NCBI RefSeq assembly: GCF_031759225.1
Contig: NZ_CP134494.1
Coordinates: forward strand, 4,090,501 to 4,154,500
Source: Mesobacillus jeotgali
GTDB lineage: Bacteria; Bacillota; Bacilli; Bacillales; Cytobacillaceae
Direction: 5' to 3'
Length of the DNA stretch: 64,000 bases
The position numbers and the translations under genes are program-made. The notes beneath the pieces were generated by a model. The model saw nothing but the letters and a program-made list of their open reading frames with translations. It made no database searches and was not told the origin of the DNA. Below are positions 9,282 to 16,784 of the stretch, in pieces (position 1 is the stretch's first letter; every line of letters starts with the position of its first letter).

Positions 9282-10176
9282 TACAGAACAACAGAACCCG
9301 AAAACAATGAATATTGACTTGATGTCGACAGAGGAAATCATCACCGTTATCAACCAGGAGGACACAATCGTTCCGAATGTGCTCGCAAGGCAGGTTCCGA
9401 ACATTTCGGAAGTCGTCGACAAAATCGTCGCTGCCTTTAAAAACGGCGGCCGACTGATCTATATTGGTGCAGGGACTTCCGGGCGGCTCGGAATCATCGA
9501 TGCTTCCGAATGCCCTCCGACATTCGGAACGGCCCCGGAACTTGTCATCGGGATCATCGCCGGCGGCAAGGAAGCGATGACCGAAGCACTGGAAGGAGTC
9601 GAGGATGACAAAGACCAGGGCCGGGCTGATCTGGTAAACATCAACCTGACACCTGATGATATTGTTGTAGGGATCGCTGCCAGTGGACGCACACCATATA
9701 CGATTGGGGCTTTGGAGTACGCAAAGGAGATTGGAGCAACAACAGTATCCGTGGTCTGCAGCAAGGATTCCGAAATGGAGAAAATCTCCGACCATACCAT
9801 TGCCGCGGTTGTCGGACCTGAAGTGATCACCGGTTCCACAAGGATGAAAGCAGGTACGGCCCAGAAACTGATTTTGAACATGCTGTCAACTGCTTCGATG
9901 ATCAAACTGGGCAAAGTATATGGCAACCTGATGGTCGATGTCCAGATGACGAATGAAAAATTACATAACCGCGCTGTCAATATCGTGAAAATGGCAACCG
10001 GTGCGTCTGACGAGGAAGCTCGAACAGCCATAAAGGAGCAAAACTATCACACGAAAGCGGCCATCCTCCAAATCACGACGGGACTCAGGGGCACTGAGGC
10101 AAAAGAACTTTTGGAAAAACATGAAGGCTATCTGCGCGACGCCATCAGCGATTTTTACGAAAACAACGGCAAATAA
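9262..10176 (+). CDS. murQ: MurQ, N-acetylmuramic acid 6-phosphate etherase
   Basis: A 304-residue SIS-domain enzyme that removes lactate from MurNAc-6-P to give GlcNAc-6-P. The sugar-phosphate block [21 protein letters not shown] is at about 70-90 and the second family block [19 protein letters not shown] at about 190. The C-terminal region has the usual UBA-like helices. The start at 9262 is chosen because GAGGG is six bases upstream; the ATG at 9256 directly abuts that RBS. It overlaps mupG by 20 bases. Its product is the direct substrate of NagA, encoded next. Confidence 0.95.
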   Translation: MEIAKLNTEQQNPKTMNIDLMSTEEIITVINQEDTIVPNVLARQVPNISEVVDKIVAAFKNGGRLIYIGAGTSGRLGIIDASECPPTFGTAPELVIGIIAGGKEAMTEALEGVEDDKDQGRADLVNINLTPDDIVVGIAASGRTPYTIGALEYAKEIGATTVSVVCSKDSEMEKISDHTIAAVVGPEVITGSTRMKAGTAQKLILNMLSTASMIKLGKVYGNLMVDVQMTNEKLHNRAVNIVKMATGASDEEARTAIKEQNYHTKAAILQITTGLRGTEAKELLEKHEGYLRDAISDFYENNGK

Positions 10177-10178
10177 CC

Positions 10179-10253
10179 TGTCTATACCAAAATCGACTTC
10201 ACCAACACTTGCGTATTGTGGTATAGACAAGCCCTGGCGGGTATTTGTATAAT
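10179..10253 (+). promoter_or_regulatory. nagA promoter with two NagR-type operators
   Basis: The block GGTATAGACA occurs twice: inverted at 10179-10188 (read as TGTCTATACC) and direct at 10220-10229. Their centres are 41 bp apart, about four DNA turns. The direct copy includes the -35 candidate TAGACA (10224-10229); 18 bp further is TATAAT (10248-10253). This is the same design as the murP promoter, so one repressor probably controls both transcription units. Confidence 0.78.
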
Positions 10254-10309
10254 AAGAGTGACAAAGGGTAAAGAAAGAAGAACAGGACACAACTTTCAGG
10301 TGATATAAA

Positions 10310-11479
10310 ATGAAGGATTTATTGCTCATCAATGCCTCTGTGTTAACACAGGTTGGCATGATTGAAAAAGGATTTATTTATATAAAGCACGGGAAGATTG
10401 CCGAAACGGGCCCGATAACCTCCCTCCCCCAACATCAGGCCGAGGTCGTCGAGCTTCCAGCGGGCAGCACGATTGTCCCAGGGTTCATCGATGTGCACAT
10501 TCACGGTGCTGGCGGATCCGATACGATGGATGGAACCATTGAGGCGATCACGACGATGGCGTCAGTTTTGCCTGAGGAAGGCACAACTAGCTTCCTGGCA
10601 ACGACCATCACCCAGGATCAAATGGCCATAATGAAAGCATTGGAAAATGCCGCCAATTATATCAGCCGTCATAACCATCCAGGTAAAGCGGAGGTACTCG
10701 GTCTCCATTTGGAAGGACCCTTCATCAATGAAGCTCGCAAAGGAGCCCAGCCTGCACAGCACATCATTGCACCGGATATCGAGCTGTTCGCGAAAATGCA
10801 GGAGGCTTCCGGAAACAATATCAGGCTAGTGACACTCGCTCCTGAAAAAGAAAATGGCAATCATCTTATTGCCTACCTTGCTGAAAATGGTGTCATAGCC
10901 TCGATTGGCCACTCGGATGCCACATACGCACAGATGGCTGAAGCCGTGAAGGCGGGAGCTACCCATGTGACGCACCTGTTCAACGGCATGCGCGGCATGC
11001 ACCATCGGGATCCAGGTGTCGCCGGTGCAGCTCTCCTTTTTGAAGAGTTGAAGATTGAAATGATTGCAGATGGTATCCATGTCGTTCCCGAAATGCTGGA
11101 TCTATCGATTCGCGCCAAAGGAACAGATGGTGTCATACTAATCACCGACTCAATGAGAGCGAAATGCCTTAAGAATGGCAGCTATGACCTTGGCGGACAG
11201 GAAGTTAGCGTCGCGGACGGAAAAGCGCTTTTAGCTGATGGCACACTGGCCGGCAGTATTTTAAAAATGAAAGATTCATTGCAAAACATGATGGAATTCA
11301 CGGGGATCAGCCTTGAAGAAGCCGTCAAGCTTGCCAGCGAAAACCCTGCCAGGCAGCTGAATATTTTTGACCGAAAAGGAAGTATCGCTCCAGGCAAAGA
11401 CGCTGATCTTGTCGTCCTGGACCATAACCATGAGGTTGCCATGACTTTTTGCCGTGGTGTCGCCAGCTATGACCGTTAA
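10310..11479 (+). CDS. nagA: NagA, N-acetylglucosamine-6-phosphate deacetylase
   Basis: A 389-residue amidohydrolase that converts GlcNAc-6-P to glucosamine-6-P and acetate. Metal-site and substrate motifs are visible: GFIDVHIHGAGG (about 57-68), LHLEGPFINEARKGA, IGHSDATY, THLFNGMRGMHHRDPG and LITDSMRAK with the catalytic aspartate. RBS CAGGTGA precedes the ATG. It is followed after 26 bases by nagB. Controlled by the two-operator promoter immediately upstream. Confidence 0.96.
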   Translation: MKDLLLINASVLTQVGMIEKGFIYIKHGKIAETGPITSLPQHQAEVVELPAGSTIVPGFIDVHIHGAGGSDTMDGTIEAITTMASVLPEEGTTSFLATTITQDQMAIMKALENAANYISRHNHPGKAEVLGLHLEGPFINEARKGAQPAQHIIAPDIELFAKMQEASGNNIRLVTLAPEKENGNHLIAYLAENGVIASIGHSDATYAQMAEAVKAGATHVTHLFNGMRGMHHRDPGVAGAALLFEELKIEMIADGIHVVPEMLDLSIRAKGTDGVILITDSMRAKCLKNGSYDLGGQEVSVADGKALLADGTLAGSILKMKDSLQNMMEFTGISLEEAVKLASENPARQLNIFDRKGSIAPGKDADLVVLDHNHEVAMTFCRGVASYDR

Positions 11480-11505
11480 AAACAGTTATGAAAGGAGTGA
11501 TGACA

Positions 11506-12231
11506 TTGAAACTGATTTCAACTTCAAATTACGAGGAGCTCAGCCAGGAAGCTGCAGAGGAAATCATCTCACGAATCAAGAGGAATCCATCGCTGAACCT
11601 TGGACTTGCTACCGGAAGTACGCCAACCGGCCTCTACCAGGAACTCATCAGGGACCATAAGCAGAACCAGACTTCCTATAAAGATATCAACACATTCAAT
11701 CTGGACGAGTACATTGGCATTCCAAAAAAAGATCATAATAGCTATCACTACTTCATGTGTGAACATTTATTTGAGCACATTGATATCCCACTTGACCAGA
11801 CACATATCCCAGATGGCACAGCGAAGGATCTCGATAAGGAATGCAGGCGCTATGAGCAGTTCATTGAAGAGCATGGCGGCATTGACCTGCAGATCCTCGG
11901 AATCGGGCAGAACGGCCATATTGGTTTTAATGAACCAGGCACTCCCTTTGATAGCAGGACGCATATCATCAATCTGGCAGAAAGCACGCGCAAAGCCAAC
12001 TCAAGATTCTTTGAATCATTGGAGGATGTACCTAAGCAAGCCATCACGATGGGAATCGCCTCGATCATGGACAGCAAAGAAATCTTCCTGCTAGTTTCCG
12101 GCACTTCCAAAGCAGAAGCCCTTGCCCGTTTGATGAATGGAGATGTCAGCGAGCACTTCCCTGCTTCCATCCTTCAAAATCATCGAAATGTAACGATATT
12201 CGCAGATAAAGAAGCGACAGCATTGCTTTAA
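11506..12231 (+). CDS. nagB: NagB, glucosamine-6-phosphate deaminase
   Basis: A 241-residue enzyme of the NagB/RpiA fold that turns glucosamine-6-P into fructose-6-P and ammonia. The phosphate loop LGLATGSTPTGLYQEL is near residue 34, the catalytic aspartate region FNLDEYIG near 66 and the lid/active-site block GIGQNGHIGFNEPGTPF near 130. I choose the TTG at 11506 because AGGAG is eight bases upstream and the protein then begins MKLISTSNYEELSQ, like B. subtilis NagB. ATGs at 11488 and 11500 lie before or too close to the RBS. Confidence 0.94.
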   Translation: MKLISTSNYEELSQEAAEEIISRIKRNPSLNLGLATGSTPTGLYQELIRDHKQNQTSYKDINTFNLDEYIGIPKKDHNSYHYFMCEHLFEHIDIPLDQTHIPDGTAKDLDKECRRYEQFIEEHGGIDLQILGIGQNGHIGFNEPGTPFDSRTHIINLAESTRKANSRFFESLEDVPKQAITMGIASIMDSKEIFLLVSGTSKAEALARLMNGDVSEHFPASILQNHRNVTIFADKEATALL

Positions 12232-12290
12232 AGCTTTTAAGAAATTCAAGCAAAACAGCCGATAAATGCACGCAGTCAGGAGAATGACTT

Positions 12291-13016
12291 ATGATTGATA
12301 AACGTTCACCCATACCTATTTACCATCAGCTCGAGGAATATATCAAAACTCAGATCGACAGCGGCGAACTCCAGCCAGATGAAGCGATTCCTTCTGAACG
12401 CGTCTATGCAGATATGTTCCAGATCAGCAGGATGACCATCAGGCAGGCATTGACGAATCTTGTAAATGACGGATATTTGTACCGACAAAAAGGCAGAGGC
12501 ACATTCGTGAACAAAAAGAAGGTCGAACAACGGCTGCAAGGATTGACAAGTTTCACAGAAGACATGAAAGAACGAGGCTTCACTCCTGGAAGCAAACTCG
12601 TATCCTTTGAAATCATCCCATCCGGACGGGAAATTGCTGAGCGACTCAAACTCAGTGAAAATACTCCGGTATATGAAATCAAGCGTGTCAGGCTTGCAGA
12701 CAATGTGCCGATGGCCCTTGAGACCACCTATCTGCCGGCAAATCTGGTCAAAGGATTGACAGAAGACATCATCAACCAGTCGCTATATCAGTATATCGAA
12801 GAAAAATTGTCACTGACCATCCACGAAGCCACCCAGCAAATCGAAGCGTCCATTGCAAAGGAACAGGAATTACGCCTACTCGAAATCGAAAAAGGCTCCC
12901 CTGTCCTCCTGATTCTCAGGACTTCACATTTGAAAGATGGCACACCATTCGAATTCGTCAAATCTGCCTATCGCGCCGACCGATACAAATTCGTCCACAC
13001 CATGCAGCGTGGCTGA
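12291..13016 (+). CDS. nagR: NagR (YvoA), GntR/HutC-family repressor
   Basis: A 241-residue regulator with an N-terminal winged helix (about 1-75; SERVYADMFQISRMTIRQALTNL is the recognition part) and a C-terminal UTRA effector domain (about 90-235). In B. subtilis NagR represses nag genes and is released by glucosamine-6-P or GlcNAc-6-P. The three GGTATAGACA sites in front of murP and nagA are its probable targets. It is the last gene of the nagA-nagB-nagR unit, with RBS AGGAGAA and a hairpin terminator directly after. No MurR-type regulator is present in the locus. Confidence 0.93.
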   Translation: MIDKRSPIPIYHQLEEYIKTQIDSGELQPDEAIPSERVYADMFQISRMTIRQALTNLVNDGYLYRQKGRGTFVNKKKVEQRLQGLTSFTEDMKERGFTPGSKLVSFEIIPSGREIAERLKLSENTPVYEIKRVRLADNVPMALETTYLPANLVKGLTEDIINQSLYQYIEEKLSLTIHEATQQIEASIAKEQELRLLEIEKGSPVLLILRTSHLKDGTPFEFVKSAYRADRYKFVHTMQRG

Positions 13017-13024
13017 TCATTTAA

Positions 13025-13054
13025 GGAGATCCAATTTGGGTCTCTTTTTATTTT
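13025..13054 (+). terminator. Terminator after nagR
   Basis: GAGATCC-aattt-GGGTCTC forms a seven-pair stem with one G-T pair and is followed by a T-rich tail. It closes the murP-nagR region. Confidence 0.75.
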
Positions 13055-13182
13055 GATGGAAGCCGATTTTTACAGAATGTCGAAAAGGAATACTTATTTC
13101 CACGGAAATAATCGAACCCTTCTGTCGAAATATTTGTCTGACTCGCTTACAATGAGGGTAATACATAGTATAAGGAGTAGAT

Positions 13183-13413
13183 ATGATGCTGAAAAATTTC
13201 CAGATTGATGATCACGCGAAGAATCAGATGACGGACGAAATCAAGAGATATTTTCTTGAAGAGCGCGGAGAGGAACTAGGCGACCTGGCTGCCTTGCTGA
13301 TTCTTGAGTTCGTTGCCGACAAGCTCGCCCCCCACTTTTACAACATCGGAATCCAGGATGCCCATGAATTTATATCGCAGCGGGTTGAGGACATTTTTGA
13401 ATTGAATAAATAA
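13183..13413 (+). CDS. DUF2164-family small protein
   Basis: A 76-residue acidic soluble protein with the family pattern IKRYFLEERGEELGDLAALLILEFVADKLAPHFYN, followed by ISQRVEDIFELNK. Function is unknown. AAGGAG lies five bases before the ATG at 13183 and eight before a second ATG at 13186; either could be used. It stands alone between nagR and the amidase gene. Confidence 0.8.
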   Translation: MMLKNFQIDDHAKNQMTDEIKRYFLEERGEELGDLAALLILEFVADKLAPHFYNIGIQDAHEFISQRVEDIFELNK

Positions 13414-13570
13414 TGGCTGAGATTTCACTTTTTTAAAATTTTGAATGTGTAGTTACAAAAAGAGATTCTTAACACTCTAACCGGCTTTATCTGATGTCAC
13501 TATGTCCTTTTTCGGCCTTTGGTCATATATATACTGATGAGGAAATCTTTTATCGGAAGGTGTGATAATA

Positions 13571-14323
13571 TTGAGAATCATGCTTGATGCTGGGCATGGC
13601 TACAACACCCCGGGTAAGCGAAGTCCTGATGGTATGAGAGAATATGAGTTTAACAGGGCTGTGGCCAATTATGCCAGACAGCTGCTGGCAAACTATAAGA
13701 ATGTCACAGTGTATTTTTCTCATTCTGATCAGCAGGATGTATCATTGAAGGCTAGGACAGATAAGGCAAACAGCCTGAATGTAGATATATTTGTTTCAAT
13801 TCATGCAAATGCTTTTGGCAGCGGCGGCTGGAGCGATGTCGGCGGAATTGAAACATTTATCTATCCATCAAGGCCGCCCGTGGCTTATCAGCTGGGCCAG
13901 AAAATCCAACGTACCCTTGTCGTCTCGACGGGCCTCGAAAACCGTGGTGTGAAAACAGCCGATTTCCATGTCCTGAGGGAAACAAAAATGGACGCCGTGC
14001 TTGTGGAATGCGGATTCATGACAAACCGCGATGAAATTAAACTACTGCGTTCTGAAACTTACCGCAGAACGATTGCGGAAGGCATCGTGAAGGCATTGGC
14101 TGAGCAGTTCAAGCTGCAGCGCAAGGCTATTGCTCCTGCACCTGGTCCGACACCCGCACCGGCCCCAGCGCCAGCTCCGCCACCAGCAAAAGCCCCTGCA
14201 CCAGCTAAAAAAGACGGGCTGTTTAAAGTCCAGGCAGGCGCATTCGAAAATGAGGAAAACGCCAAAGAGCTTGCTGAGCGATTGAGAAAAGCAGGTTTTG
14301 ATGTCTATATTGACAAAGAATAG
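13571..14323 (+). CDS. CwlC-like N-acetylmuramoyl-L-alanine amidase with SPOR domain
   Basis: A 250-residue cell-wall hydrolase. The Amidase_3 domain (about 1-175) shows the zinc site: GHG in MLDAGHGYNTPG, a glutamate in REYEFNRAV, the histidine of FVSIHANAFG and the catalytic VECGFMTN block. A Pro-Ala-rich linker (about 185-205) leads to a C-terminal SPOR repeat (LFKVQAGAFENEENAKELAERL). There is no signal peptide, as in B. subtilis CwlC, which acts in mother-cell lysis. The TTG at 13571 is favoured because AAGGTG is eight bases upstream; a GTG at 13562 is possible. Sporulation control is inferred from the family only. Confidence 0.86.
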   Translation: MRIMLDAGHGYNTPGKRSPDGMREYEFNRAVANYARQLLANYKNVTVYFSHSDQQDVSLKARTDKANSLNVDIFVSIHANAFGSGGWSDVGGIETFIYPSRPPVAYQLGQKIQRTLVVSTGLENRGVKTADFHVLRETKMDAVLVECGFMTNRDEIKLLRSETYRRTIAEGIVKALAEQFKLQRKAIAPAPGPTPAPAPAPAPPPAKAPAPAKKDGLFKVQAGAFENEENAKELAERLRKAGFDVYIDKE

Positions 14324-14359
14324 AGAAAAGGCCGACACTTATGTGCCGGCCTTTTCTCT
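14322..14359. terminator. Bidirectional terminator between the amidase gene and yvlD
   Basis: AGAGAAAAGGCCG pairs with CGGCCTTTTCTCT across a short loop. It overlaps the stop region of the two convergent genes and has T-rich stretches in both directions, so it can end both transcripts. Confidence 0.85.
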
Positions 14360-14714
14360 ACTCTTTTGACTTACTTAAAAACGTGTTCTGGATGATCAAG
14401 TTGGCGATCGACATGATGATGGCAGTGAGCAGCGCCATGCCGAAGCTGGAGATCTCGAATGAACTCCCCATCAAACTATCCGTCAGCATCAGCGTTATGG
14501 CATTGATGACAAACAAGAATAGCCCAAGGCTTAGCACTGTTACAGGGAGCGTTAGCAGAATCAAGATTGGCTTAACGAGAACATTCAGGATCGATAGAAC
14601 GAAGCTTGCTCCCAAAGCGGCACCAAAGCCTGAAAGATAAATATCATCCTCGAAATAGCCAGCAAGAGCCATGAAGAGAACAGCGTTAATGACAATTCCT
14701 AACAGCCATCTCAT
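14358..14714 (-). CDS. yvlD: YvlD, phage-holin-like four-helix membrane protein
   Basis: A 118-residue protein with four hydrophobic segments (about 5-22, 30-50, 55-77, 88-108) and the family block LSILNVLVKPILILLTLPVTVLSLGLF. Function is unknown; the holin name comes only from the domain family. It is the last gene of the yvlA-yvlB-yvlC-yvlD group, starting three bases after yvlC, as in B. subtilis, where the operon belongs to the cell-envelope stress response. Confidence 0.87.
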   Translation of the reverse strand: MRWLLGIVINAVLFMALAGYFEDDIYLSGFGAALGASFVLSILNVLVKPILILLTLPVTVLSLGLFLFVINAITLMLTDSLMGSSFEISSFGMALLTAIIMSIANLIIQNTFLSKSKE

Positions 14715-14717
14715 CTT

Positions 14718-14909
14718 TTAATACCCTTCCCCGTTTGGCAGTACGAACACTAGCACAAGATAAATCATGGCCATGGGAAAAAACGCAGTACTGAACGTCA
14801 AGATTACAAACAGTATACGTACGAGTGCTGCACTCATCCCAAAGGACTCTGCCATGCCTCCGAGCACTCCTGCCAGCATTCGATTTTTCCGTGAGCGGGT
14901 TAATTTCAT
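14718..14909 (-). CDS. yvlC: YvlC, PspC-domain membrane protein
   Basis: A 63-residue protein consisting of a PspC domain: LTRSRKNRMLAGVLGGMAESFGMSAALVRILFV, then one membrane helix to the C-terminus. PspC proteins take part in envelope-stress responses. The start at 14909 has GGAAGGGTG seven bases before; a longer frame to 14933 includes that RBS and is rejected. It lies between yvlB and yvlD. Confidence 0.88.
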   Translation of the reverse strand: MKLTRSRKNRMLAGVLGGMAESFGMSAALVRILFVILTFSTAFFPMAMIYLVLVFVLPNGEGY

Positions 14910-14937
14910 TTCTTTCACCCTTCCTGTTTCCACAAAA

Positions 14938-16044
14938 CTATTGGATTAATTTTTTCACTGCAATGGAGCCGGTTTTTGTATCCGCATAAAGCCTGACAGC
15001 TTTTTGTCCGCTTTCGGCAGGCTTGAAACGCAGGTTCTTCTGGACCATATCGCTTTTCTCTTCAACGACCTGGATGCCGTCGATTTCAATTGTAAAGCCG
15101 CCAAGATTCGATTTCAACTCACCACTGGCCGGCGTTTTCTCTGGCAGGAATACATCGATGCTGCCGGTAGTCGCCTTCACTTCTACGCTTTCGCAATCCT
15201 GATTTTTCACTGTACATGTGACATTGCCATTGAAAGATTGGAGATCGACTTGATCGAAAAAGCCATCCGCTTTGATGGCGCCATTGATCGTTTCAACTTC
15301 AAGCTCCTTGATTGCGCTCCTGGCGACTGTGATTTGTCCATTTGCAGTTTCTGTCTCGAGCTTGCCGCACTCGAGATTCCCAAGCAAGACTTTGCCGTTC
15401 GCAGTTTTTGCGCGGCAGTCCTTTACTGTTAAGTTTTCACCTTCGATGGAGCCATTAAACAGACGAATTCGAACCGTTTCATATTCTTCTTTCGGGATAT
15501 GGATGACCGCATCTACCTTCATCCACTTCTGCTGGACCGAGAAACGGAGCTTCTGGTTTTCAATCGTGAAAATCGCGTCCTCTAAAAACTTCCTGCGTGC
15601 CTCATCCTGGTTTTCGACTCGGTATACTTTTGCGCTGCACTCGATACGTACATCTTTTTGCTCCCATGGCACAACCTTTACAGATCCATTTGCCATATCA
15701 ATATCCACCTGATTCAGATAAGCATCGCCCTGCTGGAAAATATGCGTGATATCGACAGACTGGCCAAAATTTAGATCCAAATCGAAATCCTTTATTTTTT
15801 TGAATGCTGAATCGACAAAGTCCAGCACCTTGTCTTTTACAGAATTGAATTTATAAGTATTGAAGTCTTCCTTCTTGAACTCTTCCTTTTGGCTTTCTTC
15901 AAATTTTACATCCGTTGACAATGCAGTTGATTGGCTTTGCGCGTTACCCTGCTCCATTTGCTCAATCAGGAATAAAGCTTCATCAACCGTCATTTTCCCT
16001 TCCTCAACTAATTTAAGAATCCTTTTACGTTCTTCCTTCATCAT
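14938..16044 (-). CDS. yvlB: YvlB, DUF4097 adhesin-like beta-repeat protein
   Basis: A 368-residue protein. The N-terminus has a short helical SHOCT-like region (KRILKLVEEGKMTVDEALFLIEQME). The rest is a DUF4097 beta-helix with repeated strands such as RIRLFNGSIEGENLTVKD, CRAKTANGKVLLGNLE and ETINGAIKADGFFDQV. B. subtilis YvlB belongs to the same operon; its role in envelope stress is not defined. I take the ATG at 16044 because AGGGGG lies six bases upstream; a TTG at 16059 would precede the RBS. No signal peptide is visible. Confidence 0.85.
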   Translation of the reverse strand: MMKEERKRILKLVEEGKMTVDEALFLIEQMEQGNAQSQSTALSTDVKFEESQKEEFKKEDFNTYKFNSVKDKVLDFVDSAFKKIKDFDLDLNFGQSVDITHIFQQGDAYLNQVDIDMANGSVKVVPWEQKDVRIECSAKVYRVENQDEARRKFLEDAIFTIENQKLRFSVQQKWMKVDAVIHIPKEEYETVRIRLFNGSIEGENLTVKDCRAKTANGKVLLGNLECGKLETETANGQITVARSAIKELEVETINGAIKADGFFDQVDLQSFNGNVTCTVKNQDCESVEVKATTGSIDVFLPEKTPASGELKSNLGGFTIEIDGIQVVEEKSDMVQKNLRFKPAESGQKAVRLYADTKTGSIAVKKLIQ

Positions 16045-16055
16045 TTCCATCCCCC

Positions 16056-16370
16056 TCAATTTATATTAAGCACTTTTATCCCTTTGACCAGATTCCAGAT
16101 CAACACGATCAGACTCAGTATGACCATTAAAATAGCGCTGCTGAACATTAGCAGAGGGAATCCCCCGGTCCCTCCTGTAAAATCGATTATAGCTGCAATC
16201 AAAATAAGCGGCAGCGGAATCAACGGAATAAGATGTGACAGCAGTGCCTTCTTCGCATGAAACTTTACATCCTCATCCTCGGAAGCCAAATAAGCTACAA
16301 GCGGAAACAAAATCCCGGCAAACATAACACTGAAATAGCACAAAGCAGACAGAATCCTTTTCGTATCCAT
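16056..16370 (-). CDS. yvlA: YvlA-like membrane protein (DUF4870)
   Basis: A 104-residue protein with three hydrophobic segments and the family pattern DVKFHAKKALLSHLIPLIPL. Function unknown. The ATG at 16370 is chosen because AAGGAG is nine bases upstream; in-frame starts at 16379 and 16445 are less well supported. It is the first gene of the yvlABCD group. The gap to uvrA upstream contains a phased repeat array and the uvrA terminator, so a separate promoter is expected. Confidence 0.78.
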   Translation of the reverse strand: MDTKRILSALCYFSVMFAGILFPLVAYLASEDEDVKFHAKKALLSHLIPLIPLPLILIAAIIDFTGGTGGFPLLMFSSAILMVILSLIVLIWNLVKGIKVLNIN

Positions 16371-16577
16371 CCTCTTCATCTCCTTAGAAATTAATACGCT
16401 CCGGAATCCTGGAAGTTTCATATCTTTATGAAAATAGTTCGACATATTGTGATTTATCCCTTGTTAAATACGTATATCGGCTAGTGAAACTTGTGTGAAT
16501 GCCTTTTATAGGGGATTTCCTTGTAGATTTCGTTCTGCTTGAGTGGTTTTTGCAGGATATTTCGCTTATTTCTTTAA

Positions 16578-16698
16578 CTGGAAAAATTATTCTCTTACTC
16601 GACATGCTTAATTGCGCGGAAAATCATCGTAATTGCACAAAGATAGGTGATAATTGCATGCTTACCGGCCATAATTGCACGGAAATCATGAATAATTG
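16578..16698. repeat. Phased short-repeat array, core AATTGCAC, with 16-bp leader
   Basis: AATTGC (four of five copies; the fifth is truncated to AATTG) begins at 16610, 16631, 16652, 16673 and 16694: exactly 21 bp each time. The cores are flanked by different 12-13 base fillers. A leader CTGGAAAAATTATTCT starts at 16578, exactly 32 bases before the first core. An array at 45690-45805 has the same leader, distance, core and period. It lies 3' of uvrA. No protein is proposed. Confidence 0.9.
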
Positions 16699-16752
16699 AA
16701 CCGACATCCTAATTTTGGAAAAAAAACAAATTCTTCCCAATACAGCAAAAAA

Positions 16753-16772
16753 CCCTTCCATAATTGGAAGGG
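16753..16772 (-). terminator. uvrA terminator
   Basis: On the minus strand CCCTTCCA-atta-TGGAAGGG is a perfect eight-pair stem followed by TTTTTTGC. It lies 13 bases beyond the uvrA stop codon. Confidence 0.9.
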
Positions 16773-16784
16773 CGAAAAATTCTA

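Noticed and set aside
13530..13545. Sigma-E or sigma-K promoter before the amidase gene (CATATATATA)
   Set aside because: The match is partial and no convincing -35 is at the right distance; the expected sporulation control is inferred from family only.
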